Positions 63,260-64,000 of a stretch of 64,000 bases of DNA are shown here, one piece after another. A program made the position numbers and the translations under genes. Under the pieces are notes generated by a model that worked only from the letters and a program-made list of their open reading frames with translations, was not told where the DNA came from and did not search any database. Positions within the stretch are counted from its first letter, which is position 1; the number at the start of each line of letters is the position of its first letter. Source of the stretch: Dyadobacter crusticola DSM 16708 (GTDB lineage Bacteria; Bacteroidota; Bacteroidia; Cytophagales; Spirosomataceae). Location: positions 124,001-188,000 of the forward strand of contig NZ_JNJB01000008.1 in NCBI RefSeq assembly GCF_000701505.1, given 5' to 3'.

Positions 63260-63646
63260 TTACTTCACTTCAACTTCTGCACCTGCTTCTTCAAGTTGTT
63301 TTTTCAAAGCTTCTGCTTCGTCTTTAGCAACTCCTTCTTTAACAGGCTTTGGAGCACCGTCAACTAGTTCTTTCGCTTCTTTCAGTCCAAGACCAGTAAG
63401 GTCTTTAACCAATTTCACAACAGCAAGTTTGCTTGCGCCAGCTGATTTCAAGATCACATCAAAAGATGTTTTCTCCTCAGCAGCAGGAGCATCTGATCCG
63501 CCACCAGCAGCAGGACCTGCTACCATTACTGCACCAGCCGCTGCAGGCTCAATACCGTACTCATCTTTAAGAATTGTAGCCAATTCGTTCACTTCTTTAA
63601 CCGTTAGGTTAACAAGCTGTTCTGCGAAAGCTTTCAAATCTGCCAT
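63260..63646 (-). CDS. rplL: Ribosomal protein bL12 (L7/L12)
   Basis: 128 residues from the ATG at 63646 ([22 protein letters not shown]). A few in-frame codons upstream are not coding. The N-terminal dimer domain, an alanine/glycine hinge ([16 protein letters not shown]) and the C-terminal factor-binding domain ([45 protein letters not shown]) are all present. It forms the ribosomal stalk that recruits translation GTPases. It follows rplJ by 83 bases. Confidence 0.97.
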   Translation of the reverse strand: MADLKAFAEQLVNLTVKEVNELATILKDEYGIEPAAAGAVMVAGPAAGGGSDAPAAEEKTSFDVILKSAGASKLAVVKLVKDLTGLGLKEAKELVDGAPKPVKEGVAKDEAEALKKQLEEAGAEVEVK

Positions 63647-63729
63647 TTTATTTTTGATTTTTTGATTATACAATAAGATGATTAAAAAGCTCTGATTTAT
63701 TAAACCCGGAGAGCTAAGCCTGGCTACTA

Positions 63730-64000
63730 TTAGTCTTCTTTTTCAGACAAAGTTTTAAGGATACCAGCCAATTTGTTGCCGCCGCTTGAAAGAGCACCGA
63801 TAACATTTTTAGCAGGTGACTGCAACAATCCAATAACTTCTCCAATCATTTCTTGTTTCGATTTGAGAGAGATTAGAACGTCAAGCTGGCTTTCACCAAC
63901 AAAAACCGCGGTATCAACAGAAGCTCCTTTAAATTTAAGCTTGTCGCTACCTGATTTCTTCTTGAATTCTTTTATCAGTTGTGCAGGAACTTTGCCTGAC
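63730..64000 (-). CDS. rplJ: Ribosomal protein uL10, C-terminal half (5' end outside window)
   Basis: The minus-strand frame that enters at base 64000 ends with TAA at 63730-63732. The last 90 residues include [37 protein letters not shown] and [32 protein letters not shown]. This is the end of L10, which anchors L7/L12 to the ribosome. The start and the autoregulatory leader lie beyond the window. Confidence 0.93.
   Translation of the reverse strand, partial: SGKVPAQLIKEFKKKSGSDKLKFKGASVDTAVFVGESQLDVLISLKSKQEMIGEVIGLLQSPAKNVIGALSSGGNKLAGILKTLSEKED

Overview
This window is chromosomal DNA of a Bacteroidota bacterium, most likely of the order Cytophagales and close to Dyadobacter (family Spirosomaceae). 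The grounds are an ECF-sigma/FecR/SusC/SusD locus, TonB receptors with CarboxypepD_reg-like extensions, promoters of the Bacteroidota type (-7 box TAxxTTTG, no useful Shine-Dalgarno sequences), GH3 and DUF3467 genes, and the rplJ-rplL-rpoB-rpoC order. The genus is inferred from overall similarity and was not tested by alignment.

Layout. 1-7.3 kb (minus strand): the 5' part of an SbcC-type nuclease ATPase, a GH3-family ligase, a GlsB-like stress membrane protein, an S41 protease lipoprotein and ornithine aminotransferase RocD. 7.4-12.1 kb (plus): a frameshifted antitoxin relic, a TPP riboswitch controlling a TonB receptor (probable thiamin uptake), hemE, a gmhB-like HAD phosphatase and an antisense 42-residue lipoprotein. 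12.2-13.7 kb (minus): arginine decarboxylase. 14.2-20.9 kb (plus): a TetR regulator followed by a complete TolC/adaptor/RND efflux operon. 21.07 kb: tRNA-Pro(GGG).

21.2-29.6 kb is the most interesting part: an AT-rich accessory block directly after the tRNA. It carries an XRE regulator with a membrane partner, then a plus-strand cassette. The cassette encodes two 62-residue double-glycine-leader peptides (42-residue cores, four cysteines each, ending in Cys), an ABC ATPase with two membrane proteins, a membrane-anchored thioredoxin-like protein, a DUF6625-like putative glycosyltransferase and a C39-peptidase ABC exporter. I read it as an uncharacterised two-peptide, disulfide-containing and possibly glycosylated bacteriocin system. 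Each gene is clear; the product and activity are inference.

29.6-44.6 kb (minus): a carbohydrate-uptake locus. An ECF sigma factor and a FecR anti-sigma control a SusC (with STN domain)/SusD pair. They are followed by a DUF3823 lipoprotein, a very large ThuA-dehydrogenase-HEAT-cupredoxin fusion, a ThuA protein, a Gfo/Idh/MocA oxidoreductase and a sugar epimerase, with a three-copy 101-bp tandem repeat between the last two pairs. 44.7-46.8 kb: a split Tm-1-like/TIM-barrel gene pair. 46.9-54.6 kb: small unknown proteins, the Kup potassium transporter, a secreted mutarotase-fold protein, a two-subunit molybdenum hydroxylase (IorBA-like) and DUF3467. 54.7-64 kb: rpoC, rpoB, rplL and the end of rplJ.

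A genome-scale signal is also visible: the heptamer CAATGCA/TGCATTG occurs several-fold more often than expected across the window, yet almost never in the peptide cassette, which fits recent acquisition of that block.
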